Assembly: GCA_945883495.1 (NCBI GenBank) | Contig: CAMCXS010000031.1 | Location: 1 to 62,226 of the forward strand | Direction: 5' to 3' | From: Akkermansia muciniphila | GTDB taxonomy: Bacteria > Verrucomicrobiota > Verrucomicrobiia > Verrucomicrobiales > DEV007 | DNA length: 62,226 nucleotides | In this document: piece by piece, positions 8,307 through 16,275 of the stretch | Layout of the letters: every line of letters starts with the position of its first letter | How positions within the stretch are numbered: the stretch's first letter is position 1 | Notes under the pieces: generated by a model | Told to the model about the DNA's origin: nothing | What the model saw: only the letters and a program-made list of their open reading frames with translations | The model's database searches: none | Translations under genes and position numbers: made by a program

Positions 8307-9601
8307 TGGCGGCGGTGGTTGCGGAAATAAGCGATCACGCCATCCGCGACTCCCTTCGCATATTCCTCGTAAATGTTGACATACGTTTTACCGAGAATTT
8401 CGCGAGTGCCAGGGTATTCGCCGGCTTGCACCCGGGTGTAGGTGACCTCGTGGTTCATGACATAGGGCTCGAAGAAAATCACCGGGCACTCGTAAACGCG
8501 GGTGGCCAGTAGATTGCGGGACCAGACGTATTCACTGAGCGGGGTGCGCCGGGCGTTAAAGCCAGGGTAAAGGTAAGGAGGCAATCCGGTGGCTTCCGCC
8601 ATGACTCCGGCCACGGTGTTCGAAATCGCCATTTCCTCTGGGTGCATCCGTTGCAGGAGGCGGAGGAGAAGTTCGAAACGCTGGTCGTCGAAGGCGATTT
8701 CGGCGTCGCTGTAGCAGCCGTTGATCAACATGTGGAAGTGGTTCGCGGCGACAAAATCGGGGTTCTCGGGATCGCCCCACGGCTCGGCGTTGACGTGGAG
8801 GCAGATCGCGAGATCCGGCTTGAGCTGTTCGTTGATCATCCGGGCGCGGGCGCGGATCTCATCGTTTAGGTAGAAAAGACGTTCCGCCGTGCTGGCGAGG
8901 TCGCGATTGTTTTCCGGGTTGGCTGCGGGAGGAAAATTCCCGGCCAGACGGGCTTCGGCCACGAAATCGTGCGGGCGTTTGGTCGTGACTGGCTCAAGTT
9001 TGCGGCGCACCAGGGAGACCTTCGCGCCCTTTTCCGTAAGCTTCGATTCGAGGAGTTCCGCGACCCGGAGGACGATTTCGCCTTCTTTGACCGGTTGCGA
9101 AGCGGTGGCGGGGGGCGAGCTGTCGGTTTCGCGAGGCGGGATGAAAAACCAACGCTGCTCCATGCGAGCCCACTCGCCGCCGATGTGACCGGGGTCGATC
9201 GCGATGCGCACTCCGTCGAGGGGCTTCTCCAGAGAGCTAGCTGGAGGTAGCTCCTGAACGGCCCGCCACGTCCGCGCCGGAGAGGGCGGGCTGGGGCAAG
9301 CCGCGAAGAGGAGATCGTAGACCTCGCCGGGGTGCTTGAAGTGCTTCACGATGCGCACGCGATCTTCCATCACCGTGACGAACGGGGACGGTGACGGGCC
9401 TTGTCCGGCATAGTAGTTCGACTGCCATTCATGGAGGAAGTCGGACTTCGTGATGGTGCGCTGGTACGGGTCGAGCCTGGACCAATCGGGAGCGATGCCC
9501 GACGGCGAGAGGTAGGAGAGGGGCGTTGTCCCGGCGCCGGGTTGGGCTTTGAGGGGCCAAAAAGGCGCCCAAAGCAACGAGAGGAGCAGAATGTGCTTCA
9601 T
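8303..9601 (-). CDS. N-acetylmuramoyl-L-alanine amidase-like, secreted
   Basis: The 432-residue protein has a signal peptide (about residues 1-19, ending LKAQ) and an Amidase_3-type zinc hydrolase domain from about residue 130. Visible landmarks are IDPGHIGG with the first zinc His at 139, a Glu in EGEIVLRVAELL near 175 and ICLHVNA with the second His near 272. These enzymes cut the amide between MurNAc and the stem peptide in the periplasm. An insertion of about 30 residues between the first His and the Glu, and about 120 extra N-terminal residues, make it longer than usual. It is the first gene of a minus-strand set with 7620-8306 and 6714-7610. Confidence 0.85.
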   Translation of the reverse strand: MKHILLLSLLWAPFWPLKAQPGAGTTPLSYLSPSGIAPDWSRLDPYQRTITKSDFLHEWQSNYYAGQGPSPSPFVTVMEDRVRIVKHFKHPGEVYDLLFAACPSPPSPARTWRAVQELPPASSLEKPLDGVRIAIDPGHIGGEWARMEQRWFFIPPRETDSSPPATASQPVKEGEIVLRVAELLESKLTEKGAKVSLVRRKLEPVTTKRPHDFVAEARLAGNFPPAANPENNRDLASTAERLFYLNDEIRARARMINEQLKPDLAICLHVNAEPWGDPENPDFVAANHFHMLINGCYSDAEIAFDDQRFELLLRLLQRMHPEEMAISNTVAGVMAEATGLPPYLYPGFNARRTPLSEYVWSRNLLATRVYECPVIFFEPYVMNHEVTYTRVQAGEYPGTREILGKTYVNIYEEYAKGVADGVIAYFRNHRRQ

Positions 9602-9662
9602 TTTCGAAAGCCGTGGTTGTCGGCGTGGGCAGTCTCTCCACTATGATACGGAACGAGCTGAC

Positions 9663-10475
9663 ATGTTGAGGATTCTCTTTTTAGGCGATGTGGTGGGCGA
9701 GCCGGGCCGGAAGGCGATTTTGGCGCGATTGCCCGGATTGAAGAAGGAACGTGAGATCGATTTCGCGATTGTGAACGGGGAGAACTCGGCGGGCGGCCGG
9801 GGGATCACGCCAAAAATCACGATTGATCTTCTGCGCGCGGGCGCGGCGGTGGTGACCTCCGGTGATCATATCTGGGACCAGCCGGACATCATTCCGTTCA
9901 TCGGGACCGAGCCTCGCTTGTTGCGGCCGTTGAACTATCCGGAAGGCGTTCCTGGGGCCGGGAGTGTGGTATTGGAGACGGCCAAAGGGGCGGTTGGCGT
10001 AATCAACGCACAGGGGCGGACCTTCATGCGGCAGGACTTGGAAAACCCGTTTTTGGCTCTTCGCGCCGAGGTGGAGCGGATTCGACTAGAAACGCGGGTG
10101 ATCGTGGTCGACTTCCACGCGGAGGCGACCAGTGAGAAGCAGGCGCTCGGCCGGTTTCTCGATGGGCAAGTCTCGTTGGTGGTCGGGACGCATACCCATG
10201 TGCAGACAGCGGACGAGTGCATTTTTCCGGGCGGGACCGCATTTCTTTGCGACGCCGGGATGTGCGGGGTGTCGGAGTCGGTGATTGGCTCGGAAATTGC
10301 TGGGGTGGTAGAGAAGTTCACTCGGGCGATGCCGTCGCGATTTTATTTGGCGAAAGGGGATGTGGAGCTGCGAGGGGTCATGGTGGACGTAGATGAGGGG
10401 ACGGGCAGGGCGCTGCGAGTGGAACGAGTGGTGGAGCGAATCCCTATGGACGGGGTTGGGGAAGCGGCGCGTTGA
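9663..10475 (+). CDS. YmdB-like metallophosphoesterase (TIGR00282 family)
   Basis: The 270-residue length and motif order match the YmdB family of calcineurin-like phosphodiesterases that hydrolyse 2',3'-cyclic nucleotides. Near the N-terminus are FLGDVVGEPGR and VNGENSAGGRG, then SGDHIWD, VVDFHAEATSEK and finally GTHTHVQTAD. All expected metal-binding Asp, Asn and His residues appear intact. The ATG at 9663 gives the family start MLRILFLGD; an in-frame upstream extension looks non-coding. It is divergent from the amidase gene with about 60 bases between. A TATGAT-like -10 at 9642-9647 is possible. Confidence 0.92.
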   Translation: MLRILFLGDVVGEPGRKAILARLPGLKKEREIDFAIVNGENSAGGRGITPKITIDLLRAGAAVVTSGDHIWDQPDIIPFIGTEPRLLRPLNYPEGVPGAGSVVLETAKGAVGVINAQGRTFMRQDLENPFLALRAEVERIRLETRVIVVDFHAEATSEKQALGRFLDGQVSLVVGTHTHVQTADECIFPGGTAFLCDAGMCGVSESVIGSEIAGVVEKFTRAMPSRFYLAKGDVELRGVMVDVDEGTGRALRVERVVERIPMDGVGEAAR

Positions 10476-10494
10476 CAAAAGATCACCTTTGTTT

Positions 10495-10522
10495 TTGACA
10501 GCGGTGAGCAACCGGCTACTGT
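10495..10522 (+). promoter_or_regulatory. Sigma70-type promoter for tRNA-Thr/tuf
   Basis: A perfect TTGACA lies at 10495-10500, then 16 bases, then TACTGT at 10517-10522. This is the best promoter match in the gap between the phosphoesterase and tRNA-Thr. Another TTGACA lies at about 10472. About 150 bases of leader separate the promoter from the tRNA. Confidence 0.6.
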
Positions 10523-10674
10523 CTCCGACGCTCCCGGGCCCACGGTGGTTTGGCGAGGGACTTTGGTTGAATTCGGTGATGGTGTTCAACCAGAGTTTAT
10601 CCAAGTCTCGCCCGCTACAGCGGATTCGGGAAGCCGCAGGGGTGGCGCCAAACGTGGCCTCTGATTACAGCAAG

Positions 10675-10746
<72 letters not shown>

Positions 10747-10955
10747 TTGAATTAGCAGTGGGGAGTCTTCCCTTCGGAGAGCGATCTGATTCCTCTGGAT
10801 TGAAAGGAGAATCGTTCTCGGAAAGGGATGCTCCTGATCCCGTCTTCTCTTTGGCGAAATCCTTGGGGCAGGTTGGGAAATCTCTCAGAGGCTGCTGGAA
10901 ACAGCATCGAATCGAACAACCGACAGACTTACAACATTTAGGGAACCAAAGGCAA

Positions 10956-12140
10956 ATGGCTAAGGAATCATTTCAACGGAACAAACCGCACGTGAACGTC
11001 GGGACCATCGGCCACGTTGACCACGGCAAAACGACTCTCACGGCTGCGATCACCAACACCCTGGCTGACAAGGGATTGGCGCAAAAGAAGGCGTATGACG
11101 AAATCGACGCTGCTCCCGAGGAGCGCGAGCGTGGGATTACGATCTCGACGGCTCACGTCGAATACGAAACCGAAAATCGTCACTACGCTCACGTCGATTG
11201 CCCCGGCCACGCCGACTACGTGAAGAACATGATCACTGGTGCAGCTCAAATGGACGGCGCCATTCTGGTGGTCAGTGCCGCTGACGGCCCGATGCCTCAG
11301 ACTCGGGAGCACATCCTGCTTGCTCGTCAGGTCGGCGTTCCCGCCATCGTCGTCTTCCTGAACAAGGTGGACCAAGTCGATGACGAAGAACTTCTTGAGC
11401 TCGTTGAGATCGAAGTTCGTGACCTCCTGAGCCAATACGAATTCCCTGGTGACGACATCCCCGTGGTAAAGGGCTCCGCCCTCAAGGCCATGGAAGGTGA
11501 TGCGACCCACAAGGAGAACATCCTCAAGCTCATGAAGGCGGTCGATGATTACATCCCGCAGCCTGAGCGTCCGGTTGATCAGCCGTTCCTGCTTCCGATC
11601 GAAGACGTGTTCTCGATTGAAGGTCGTGGCACCGTGGCCACCGGACGGATCGAGCGCGGCATCGTCAAAAAGATGGAAGAAGTCGAGATCGTTGGGATCC
11701 GCGACACCGTCAAGACCACCGTTACGGACATCGAAATGTTCCGCAAGCTCCTCGACGAAGGTCGTGCAGGTGACAACGTCGGGCTTCTCCTTCGTGGCAT
11801 TAAGAAGGAAAACATCGAGCGTGGCCAAGTTATCGCCAAGCCCGGTTCCATCAAGCCGCACAAGAAGTTCCGCGCGGAGATCTATGTTCTCAGCAAGGAC
11901 GAAGGTGGTCGTCACACTCCGTTCTTCAGTAATTATCGTCCTCAGTTCTACTTCCGGACCACGGACGTGACCGGTAGCATCAAGCTTCCCGAAGGCGTGG
12001 AAATGGTTATGCCTGGAGACAACGTGAACATCGAGGTGGAGTTGATCACCCCGATCGCGATGGAGAAGACCATCCGCTTTGCTATCCGCGAAGGTGGCCG
12101 GACGGTGGGTGCTGGCCGGGTGGGCGAAATTCTCGCTTAA
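10956..12140 (+). CDS. tuf: Elongation factor Tu
   Basis: The 394-residue GTPase delivers aminoacyl-tRNA to the ribosome. The G-domain motifs are intact: GHVDHGKT near residue 19, the switch region with [13 protein letters not shown] near 81 and NKVD near 136, followed by beta-barrel domains 2 and 3. The start at 10956 gives the family N-terminus [14 protein letters not shown]. The frame is open upstream to 10722 but passes through the tRNA-Thr gene, so that extension is rejected. It lies between two tRNA genes and is followed by a strong terminator. Confidence 0.99.
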   Translation: MAKESFQRNKPHVNVGTIGHVDHGKTTLTAAITNTLADKGLAQKKAYDEIDAAPEERERGITISTAHVEYETENRHYAHVDCPGHADYVKNMITGAAQMDGAILVVSAADGPMPQTREHILLARQVGVPAIVVFLNKVDQVDDEELLELVEIEVRDLLSQYEFPGDDIPVVKGSALKAMEGDATHKENILKLMKAVDDYIPQPERPVDQPFLLPIEDVFSIEGRGTVATGRIERGIVKKMEEVEIVGIRDTVKTTVTDIEMFRKLLDEGRAGDNVGLLLRGIKKENIERGQVIAKPGSIKPHKKFRAEIYVLSKDEGGRHTPFFSNYRPQFYFRTTDVTGSIKLPEGVEMVMPGDNVNIEVELITPIAMEKTIRFAIREGGRTVGAGRVGEILA

Positions 12141-12216
12141 TCAGGAGCCTGCTCCGGTCTGCAAACATTTGAGGCGCATTTGAGCGGCTCGTATTTGCAG
12201 TAAACAGGCGTTTCTC

Positions 12217-12250
12217 AGCGCGGTGAAGGAAACCTTCACCGCGCTTTTTG
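12217..12250 (+). terminator. Rho-independent terminator after tuf
   Basis: A perfect 13-bp stem AGCGCGGTGAAGG / CCTTCACCGCGCT with an AAA loop is followed by a T-run (12245-12249). It ends the tRNA-Thr/tuf transcript 77 bases after the tuf stop. Confidence 0.95.
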
Positions 12251-12311
12251 TTTCGAGGGGCTGTTCAGCGATGAAAAAAAGAAGTTGCCAGCAGAATCCT
12301 CAAAGAGAAAT

Positions 12312-12339
12312 TTGTCAACTTGCGGAGTCGTGTTACGAT
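12312..12339 (+). promoter_or_regulatory. Promoter for tRNA-Trp/secE operon
   Basis: TTGTCA at 12312-12317 and TACGAT at 12334-12339, 16 bases apart, stand 17 bases before the tRNA-Trp 5' end. This is the expected distance for a stable-RNA promoter, and it lies just downstream of the tuf terminator. Confidence 0.65.
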
Positions 12340-12356
12340 ACATGCCCTCCGAGTTT

Positions 12357-12432
12357 AGGGTAGTAGCTCAATCGGTAGAGTAGCGGTCTCCAAAACCGTT
12401 GGTTGTGGGTTCGAGTCCCGCCTACCCTGCCA
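12357..12432 (+). tRNA. tRNA-Trp(CCA)
   Basis: Acceptor AGGGTAG (12357-12363) pairs perfectly with CTACCCT (12422-12428). The anticodon loop CTCCAAA gives anticodon CCA. The T-arm GTGGG-TTCGAGT-CCCGC is intact. Discriminator G and CCA are encoded, unlike in tRNA-Thr. Its place before secE is the usual one. Confidence 0.97.
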
Positions 12433-12437
12433 CTCGG

Positions 12438-12466
12438 CGGATCAGATCCGGCTTTCGGATGATCCG
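12438..12466 (+). other. Hairpin in the secE leader
   Basis: CGGATCAGATCCG (12438-12450) can pair with CGGATGATCCG (12456-12466) with a two-base bulge. There is no T-run, so it is probably a processing or leader structure between tRNA-Trp and secE rather than a terminator. Confidence 0.4.
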
Positions 12467-12538
12467 GCGGAGAGTCATCTGGAACGCGGAAAGGACTCCC
12501 CAGGGGCCCCTTCAAGGAACCAAGTTTTTTACAATACC

Positions 12539-12754
12539 ATGGCATTTCATCCCGGAAAGTTCGCTCAAGAGGTGAAGACCGAGTTGCATAAGGCGACTTG
12601 GCCGTGGGACCCGCGTGAGAAGGGCGTCAAGCGTTACAAGGAGCTGATCGATTCGACGATCGTAGTGTTGATCGCGATGACCTTGCTGGGCGGATTTGTT
12701 GCCGTCTGGGACTTGGTGTTCATGAATCTAATGGACCTTATCAACGGTCTCTGA
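12539..12754 (+). CDS. secE: Preprotein translocase subunit SecE
   Basis: A 71-residue single-span SecE. The amphipathic N-terminal helix carries the conserved E-x-K-K-x-x-W-P-like stretch (VKTELHKATWP), followed by one membrane helix at about residues 40-64. It stabilises SecY in the inner-membrane translocon. The genes on both sides (tRNA-Trp and nusG) confirm the call. Confidence 0.96.
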   Translation: MAFHPGKFAQEVKTELHKATWPWDPREKGVKRYKELIDSTIVVLIAMTLLGGFVAVWDLVFMNLMDLINGL

Positions 12755-12776
12755 ATTTACTTACTCTCCTTTTCCG

Positions 12777-13346
12777 ATGCCCATCGTTCCTGCTGCTCGC
12801 GATCAATGGTATGTGGTCCAAGTTCTCTCCGGCCAGGAGCAGAAGGTCCACGACAACATGTTGCGGCGCATTGAGACCGAGGAAGTCTCCGATGTCATTT
12901 TCGAGGTGCTCCTCCCCATGGAGAACGTCTCCGAGGTGAAGCGTGGTGAGAAGAAGGAGACCAAGCGCAAATTCTTTCCCGGGTATGTGATCGTGAACAT
13001 GCACCTCATGAATGAGGATAGCAGTCTGGTCGATCGTGCCTGGTACTTCATTCAAGAGACTCCGGGTGTCATCAACTTCGCCGGATCGAAGACCAAGCCG
13101 ATGCCGATGCGCCCGTCGGAGATTCAGAGCCTGCTGGCTCAGATCAAGCAGGGGCAAGAAGGGACGAATTACGCGGTGCAGTTCGAGGTGGGTGAAACCA
13201 TCAAGGTGGCGGATGGTCCGTTCGAAAGCCAAAACGGCATCGTGGAAGAAGTGGATCTCGCGAAGGGTAAGTTGCGAGTGACTGTGAACATGTTTGGAAG
13301 GCCGACTCCCGTAGACTTGGAGTTCTGGCAAGTTGAGCGGGCGTAA
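12777..13346 (+). CDS. nusG: Transcription termination/antitermination factor NusG
   Basis: A 189-residue protein with an NGN domain (WYVVQVLSGQEQKV near residue 11, FFPGYVIVNM near 65) and a C-terminal KOW domain (VADGPFESQNGIVEEVD near 140). It binds RNA polymerase and links it to Rho or the ribosome. It starts 22 bases after secE in the standard secE-nusG-rplK order. The length is typical. Confidence 0.98.
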   Translation: MPIVPAARDQWYVVQVLSGQEQKVHDNMLRRIETEEVSDVIFEVLLPMENVSEVKRGEKKETKRKFFPGYVIVNMHLMNEDSSLVDRAWYFIQETPGVINFAGSKTKPMPMRPSEIQSLLAQIKQGQEGTNYAVQFEVGETIKVADGPFESQNGIVEEVDLAKGKLRVTVNMFGRPTPVDLEFWQVERA

Positions 13347-13372
13347 ACCTAGAAATTTAGCGAGTAAAGAAG

Positions 13373-13804
13373 ATGGCCAAGGAGATAATCAAACTCATCA
13401 AATTGCAGATCAAGGCGGGAGCGGCGAACCCCTCGCCTCCGGTTGGACCGGCCCTTGGTCAGGCGGGCGTCAACATCATGATGTTCTGTAAGGAGTTCAA
13501 CGCCCAGACTCAGGCGCAGGCGGGGGACGTCTTGCCGGTGGTGATCACCGTCTACAAAGACAAGAGCTTCACCTTCGTCACCAAGCAGCCGCCCGCCGGC
13601 AACCTCTTGAAGAAGGCGGCCAACATCGCTTCTGGCTCCAATGAGCCGCACAAGAAGAAGGTGGGCAAGCTGACCAAGGCGCAATTGATGGATGTTGTGA
13701 AGATCAAGATGCGCGACATGAACACCACGGACGAAGAGGCGGCCGCGCGCACGCTGGCCGGCACGGCCCGTCAGATGGGGATCGAGATCGATTGGAACAG
13801 CTGA
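13373..13804 (+). CDS. rplK: 50S ribosomal protein L11
   Basis: A 143-residue L11 with the proline-rich N-terminal signature [17 protein letters not shown] and the C-terminal rRNA-binding domain ending in [11 protein letters not shown]. It forms the GTPase-associated centre with 23S rRNA and is the first ribosomal protein gene after nusG. Confidence 0.99.
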   Translation: MAKEIIKLIKLQIKAGAANPSPPVGPALGQAGVNIMMFCKEFNAQTQAQAGDVLPVVITVYKDKSFTFVTKQPPAGNLLKKAANIASGSNEPHKKKVGKLTKAQLMDVVKIKMRDMNTTDEEAAARTLAGTARQMGIEIDWNS

Positions 13805-13866
13805 TCTAAAGGAATTGATTCCAAACCGCAGGAGAGCCCAGAGCTCGTTTGCACTGCACCAAACAC

Positions 13867-14577
13867 ATGGCAAAAAAACGCAGTAAGCGATATATGGAAG
13901 CCGCCAAGATGGTGGACCGGTCCAAGGTCTATCCTCTGGAAGAAGCGGTGAAGGTGGTGAAGAAGTTTCCTTCACCCAAGTTTGACCAAACCGTGGCGGT
14001 ATTCGTCCGGCTGGGTGTGGATCCGAAGCAGTCCGACCAAATGGTCCGGGGCACCTGCTCCCTCCCGCACGGAAGCGGTAAAGATGTCCGGGTTGCCGTG
14101 TTCGCTGAAGGCGAAGCCGCCGAAGCGGCGCGCAAGGCGGGCGCCGAGTTTGTCGGGATGGATGATCTCATCAAGCGGGTCCGGGACGAGAACTTTTTGG
14201 ATTTCGACGTCGCCGTGGCCACTCCGGCCGCGATGACGGAATTGCGGAAGCTTGGCCGTGTTCTCGGTCCCCGTGGTTTGATGCCGAATCCCAAGACCGG
14301 CACGGTGACGGACGATACCGCCAAAGCAGTTTTGGAAGTCAAGGCTGGCCGGGTGGACTTCAAGCTCGACAAGAACGCGAATGTCTCGATGACGGTCGGG
14401 AAGGCTTCGTTCACGCCGGAGCAACTGATCGACAACACCAAGGCCGCCGTGGACGCGGTGCAGGGAGCCAAGCCAGCGTCGGCCCGGGGAGTCTACATTC
14501 GTTCCGTGACGATCGCGGGAACGATGACGCCGGGAGTCACCGTCGATGCGGGTCCGTTGATGCGGACGGTTGGTTGA
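13867..14577 (+). CDS. rplA: 50S ribosomal protein L1
   Basis: A 236-residue L1. Recognisable features are the start [14 protein letters not shown], the [21 protein letters not shown] stretch near residue 37, and [15 protein letters not shown] near 137, the L1 signature. The ATG at 13867 is preferred over an in-frame TTG at 13849. L1 represses its own operon by binding the mRNA leader in many bacteria; a leader mimic here was not resolved by eye. Confidence 0.99.
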   Translation: MAKKRSKRYMEAAKMVDRSKVYPLEEAVKVVKKFPSPKFDQTVAVFVRLGVDPKQSDQMVRGTCSLPHGSGKDVRVAVFAEGEAAEAARKAGAEFVGMDDLIKRVRDENFLDFDVAVATPAAMTELRKLGRVLGPRGLMPNPKTGTVTDDTAKAVLEVKAGRVDFKLDKNANVSMTVGKASFTPEQLIDNTKAAVDAVQGAKPASARGVYIRSVTIAGTMTPGVTVDAGPLMRTVG

Positions 14578-14604
14578 AAGAACGGAAGAAACTAGAAGAC
14601 GACG

Positions 14605-15123
14605 ATGAACGCCGACAAACAATTAATCATTGATGGGATCTCGGAGCGACTGAACTCCTCCCCGTTCGTGATTGTGACTGAATATACCGGGATCACCGTG
14701 AAGCAGTTCTCCGAGCTGCGGAAGCGGCTTCGTGATACCGGAGCTCGCTGCGCGGTCGCGAAGAACAGTTTTGTAAAGAGAGCTCTTCATTCGATGAACG
14801 CTCCTGCGGAGATCGACGCAACTCTCAAGGGGCAGAACGCCATTGTGACGGGCCAGAGCGACATTTGCGCTGCGGCCAAGGTGCTTCGCGACTTCGTGAA
14901 GGAAGTCTCCAAAGGCGCAATCCGTTCTGGATTGCTGGACGGGGTTTACCTCAGTGCCGATGACGTGCGTGGTCTTGCGGATCTTCCTCCGCGTCCCGTG
15001 CTTTTGGCTCAGTTGCTCGGAGTGCTGCAAGCGCCCGGAAGCAAGCTGGTCCGCACTATCAACGAGCCCGGAGCGTCTCTGGCGCGAGTGCTCAAGGCCA
15101 AAGCGGACAAAGAGGCCGCCTGA
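14605..15123 (+). CDS. rplJ: 50S ribosomal protein L10
   Basis: A 172-residue L10. The N-terminal rRNA-binding domain has EYTGITVKQFSELRKRLRD near residue 23 and AKNSFVKRAL near 50. The C-terminal helix binds L7/L12 dimers. It starts 27 bases after rplA and precedes rplL, forming the stalk-protein gene pair. Confidence 0.99.
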   Translation: MNADKQLIIDGISERLNSSPFVIVTEYTGITVKQFSELRKRLRDTGARCAVAKNSFVKRALHSMNAPAEIDATLKGQNAIVTGQSDICAAAKVLRDFVKEVSKGAIRSGLLDGVYLSADDVRGLADLPPRPVLLAQLLGVLQAPGSKLVRTINEPGASLARVLKAKADKEAA

Positions 15124-15270
15124 GAGAGCACTCTTTCAGTGGGCAACAATTTGAACAGATAATGGTCCTTTGGGCCGTTTGAAGAAAAACACAAATGGTT
15201 CCTTGTCGGGCCCGCGGCGGCGGGTTTGAAACGGTGGGACGCTTCTTGCTACGACAATACCGCAACGAAC

Positions 15271-15651
15271 ATGGCAGACCTAAATAAAATCAAAGAGGAA
15301 CTCAACAAGCTCACCATTCTTGAGGTTGCTGAGTTGGTAAAAGCACTTGAAGAAGAATGGGGCGTTAGCGCCGCCGCTCCGGTTGGAATGGCGATGGCGA
15401 TGCCTGCGGCTGCTGCGGCTGAGCCGGTGGAAGAGAAGACTGAGTTCACCGTTGAGCTCACCTCCTTCGGTGACAACAAGATCGCCGTCATTAAGGAAGT
15501 CCGTGGCGTGGTTCCTGGTCTCGGCCTTGGCGATGCCAAGACCTTGGTCGAAGGCGCTCCGTCCGTGGTTCGCGAAGGCGTTCCGAAGGCAGAAGCCGAA
15601 GAAATCAAGAAGAAGCTGGAAGCCGCTGGCGCCAAGGTTACCCTCAAGTAG
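15271..15651 (+). CDS. rplL: 50S ribosomal protein L7/L12
   Basis: A 126-residue L7/L12: an N-terminal dimerisation helix ([20 protein letters not shown]), an alanine-rich hinge near residues 40-53 and a C-terminal domain with [18 protein letters not shown] and the ending [10 protein letters not shown]. The ATG at 15271 was chosen because it gives the family start; the frame is open to 15226. A strong terminator-like hairpin follows 25 bases after the stop. Confidence 0.99.
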   Translation: MADLNKIKEELNKLTILEVAELVKALEEEWGVSAAAPVGMAMAMPAAAAAEPVEEKTEFTVELTSFGDNKIAVIKEVRGVVPGLGLGDAKTLVEGAPSVVREGVPKAEAEEIKKKLEAAGAKVTLK

Positions 15652-15676
15652 TCGTAGCTTTTTTCGACTTTTTTCG

Positions 15677-15717
15677 AGATTCCACCGTCCGGAGCCCCGG
15701 ATGGTGGAATCTTTTTC
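15677..15717 (+). terminator. Terminator/attenuator between rplL and rpoB
   Basis: A 16-bp stem AGATTCCACCGTCCGG / CCGGATGGTGGAATCT with one G-T wobble and an AGCC loop is followed directly by TTTTT. It would stop or reduce transcription from the ribosomal protein genes before rpoB, as the classical L7/L12-rpoB attenuator does. Confidence 0.9.
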
Positions 15718-16275
15718 TTGACAGAGGTTGTTTCGTGTGCGCTGTTGTCGGCCGGTCCTTCTCCGCCCCATCTTTCGGCCGGTCCCGCCTTCATGCGTCC
15801 CTTTACGTCTTTTGCGGTCTCAGTGTCCGCGTTTGAGAATTGCTTGAAAGGCCCTGTATCGGGAATGCTGAATTTTTACGTGACTCATCCGCGACTCATC
15901 TTGGAGTCGCCATTTATTGCCGCTCGTGCCACAGGGAACTCCACCTTGGCCGGGCTTTTGTGCGTCGAGACGGCCAGGGCGTGTGGCTCCTGGGGCGGGT
16001 CTCTGGCGCTGTTTTGATTTTGCGTGCTAACATACGGTTGACGCTCTCGGGCGACAAACCGGCCCTGCTCGAAACGCTCGTTACTGAGGTTTCGTTATGA
16101 AAACGGAAGGAGAGACCCTTCTTCCGTAACCGACATTTAGGACATTGCCCAATGCTTACTTTGGCTCTTCACCACGACGCACCAGGAACTGCGAATCTCG
16201 TGGCGGAGGGAGGTCAAGGCCGATTGGGCTCAATCATCGTCTGACGAAAGCCTGACTACACTCCGATCACCTTTT
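15718..16275. other. Long leader/intergenic region before rpoB
   Basis: About 560 bases lie between the attenuator and rpoB without a supported protein gene. A TTGACA directly abuts the terminator (15718-15723) but lacks a good -10 at the right distance. TTGACG occurs near 16037. A small inverted repeat ACGGAAG/CTTCCGT (16103-16109 and 16121-16127) lies inside a ten-codon frame starting at 16097. The region may hold the rpoBC promoter and a structured leader, but I could not place either firmly. Confidence 0.4.

Noticed and set aside
16097-16129. Ten-codon leader peptide before rpoB
   Set aside because: A short ATG frame over a small hairpin. No attenuation layout (regulatory codons, alternative stems, T-run) was seen.
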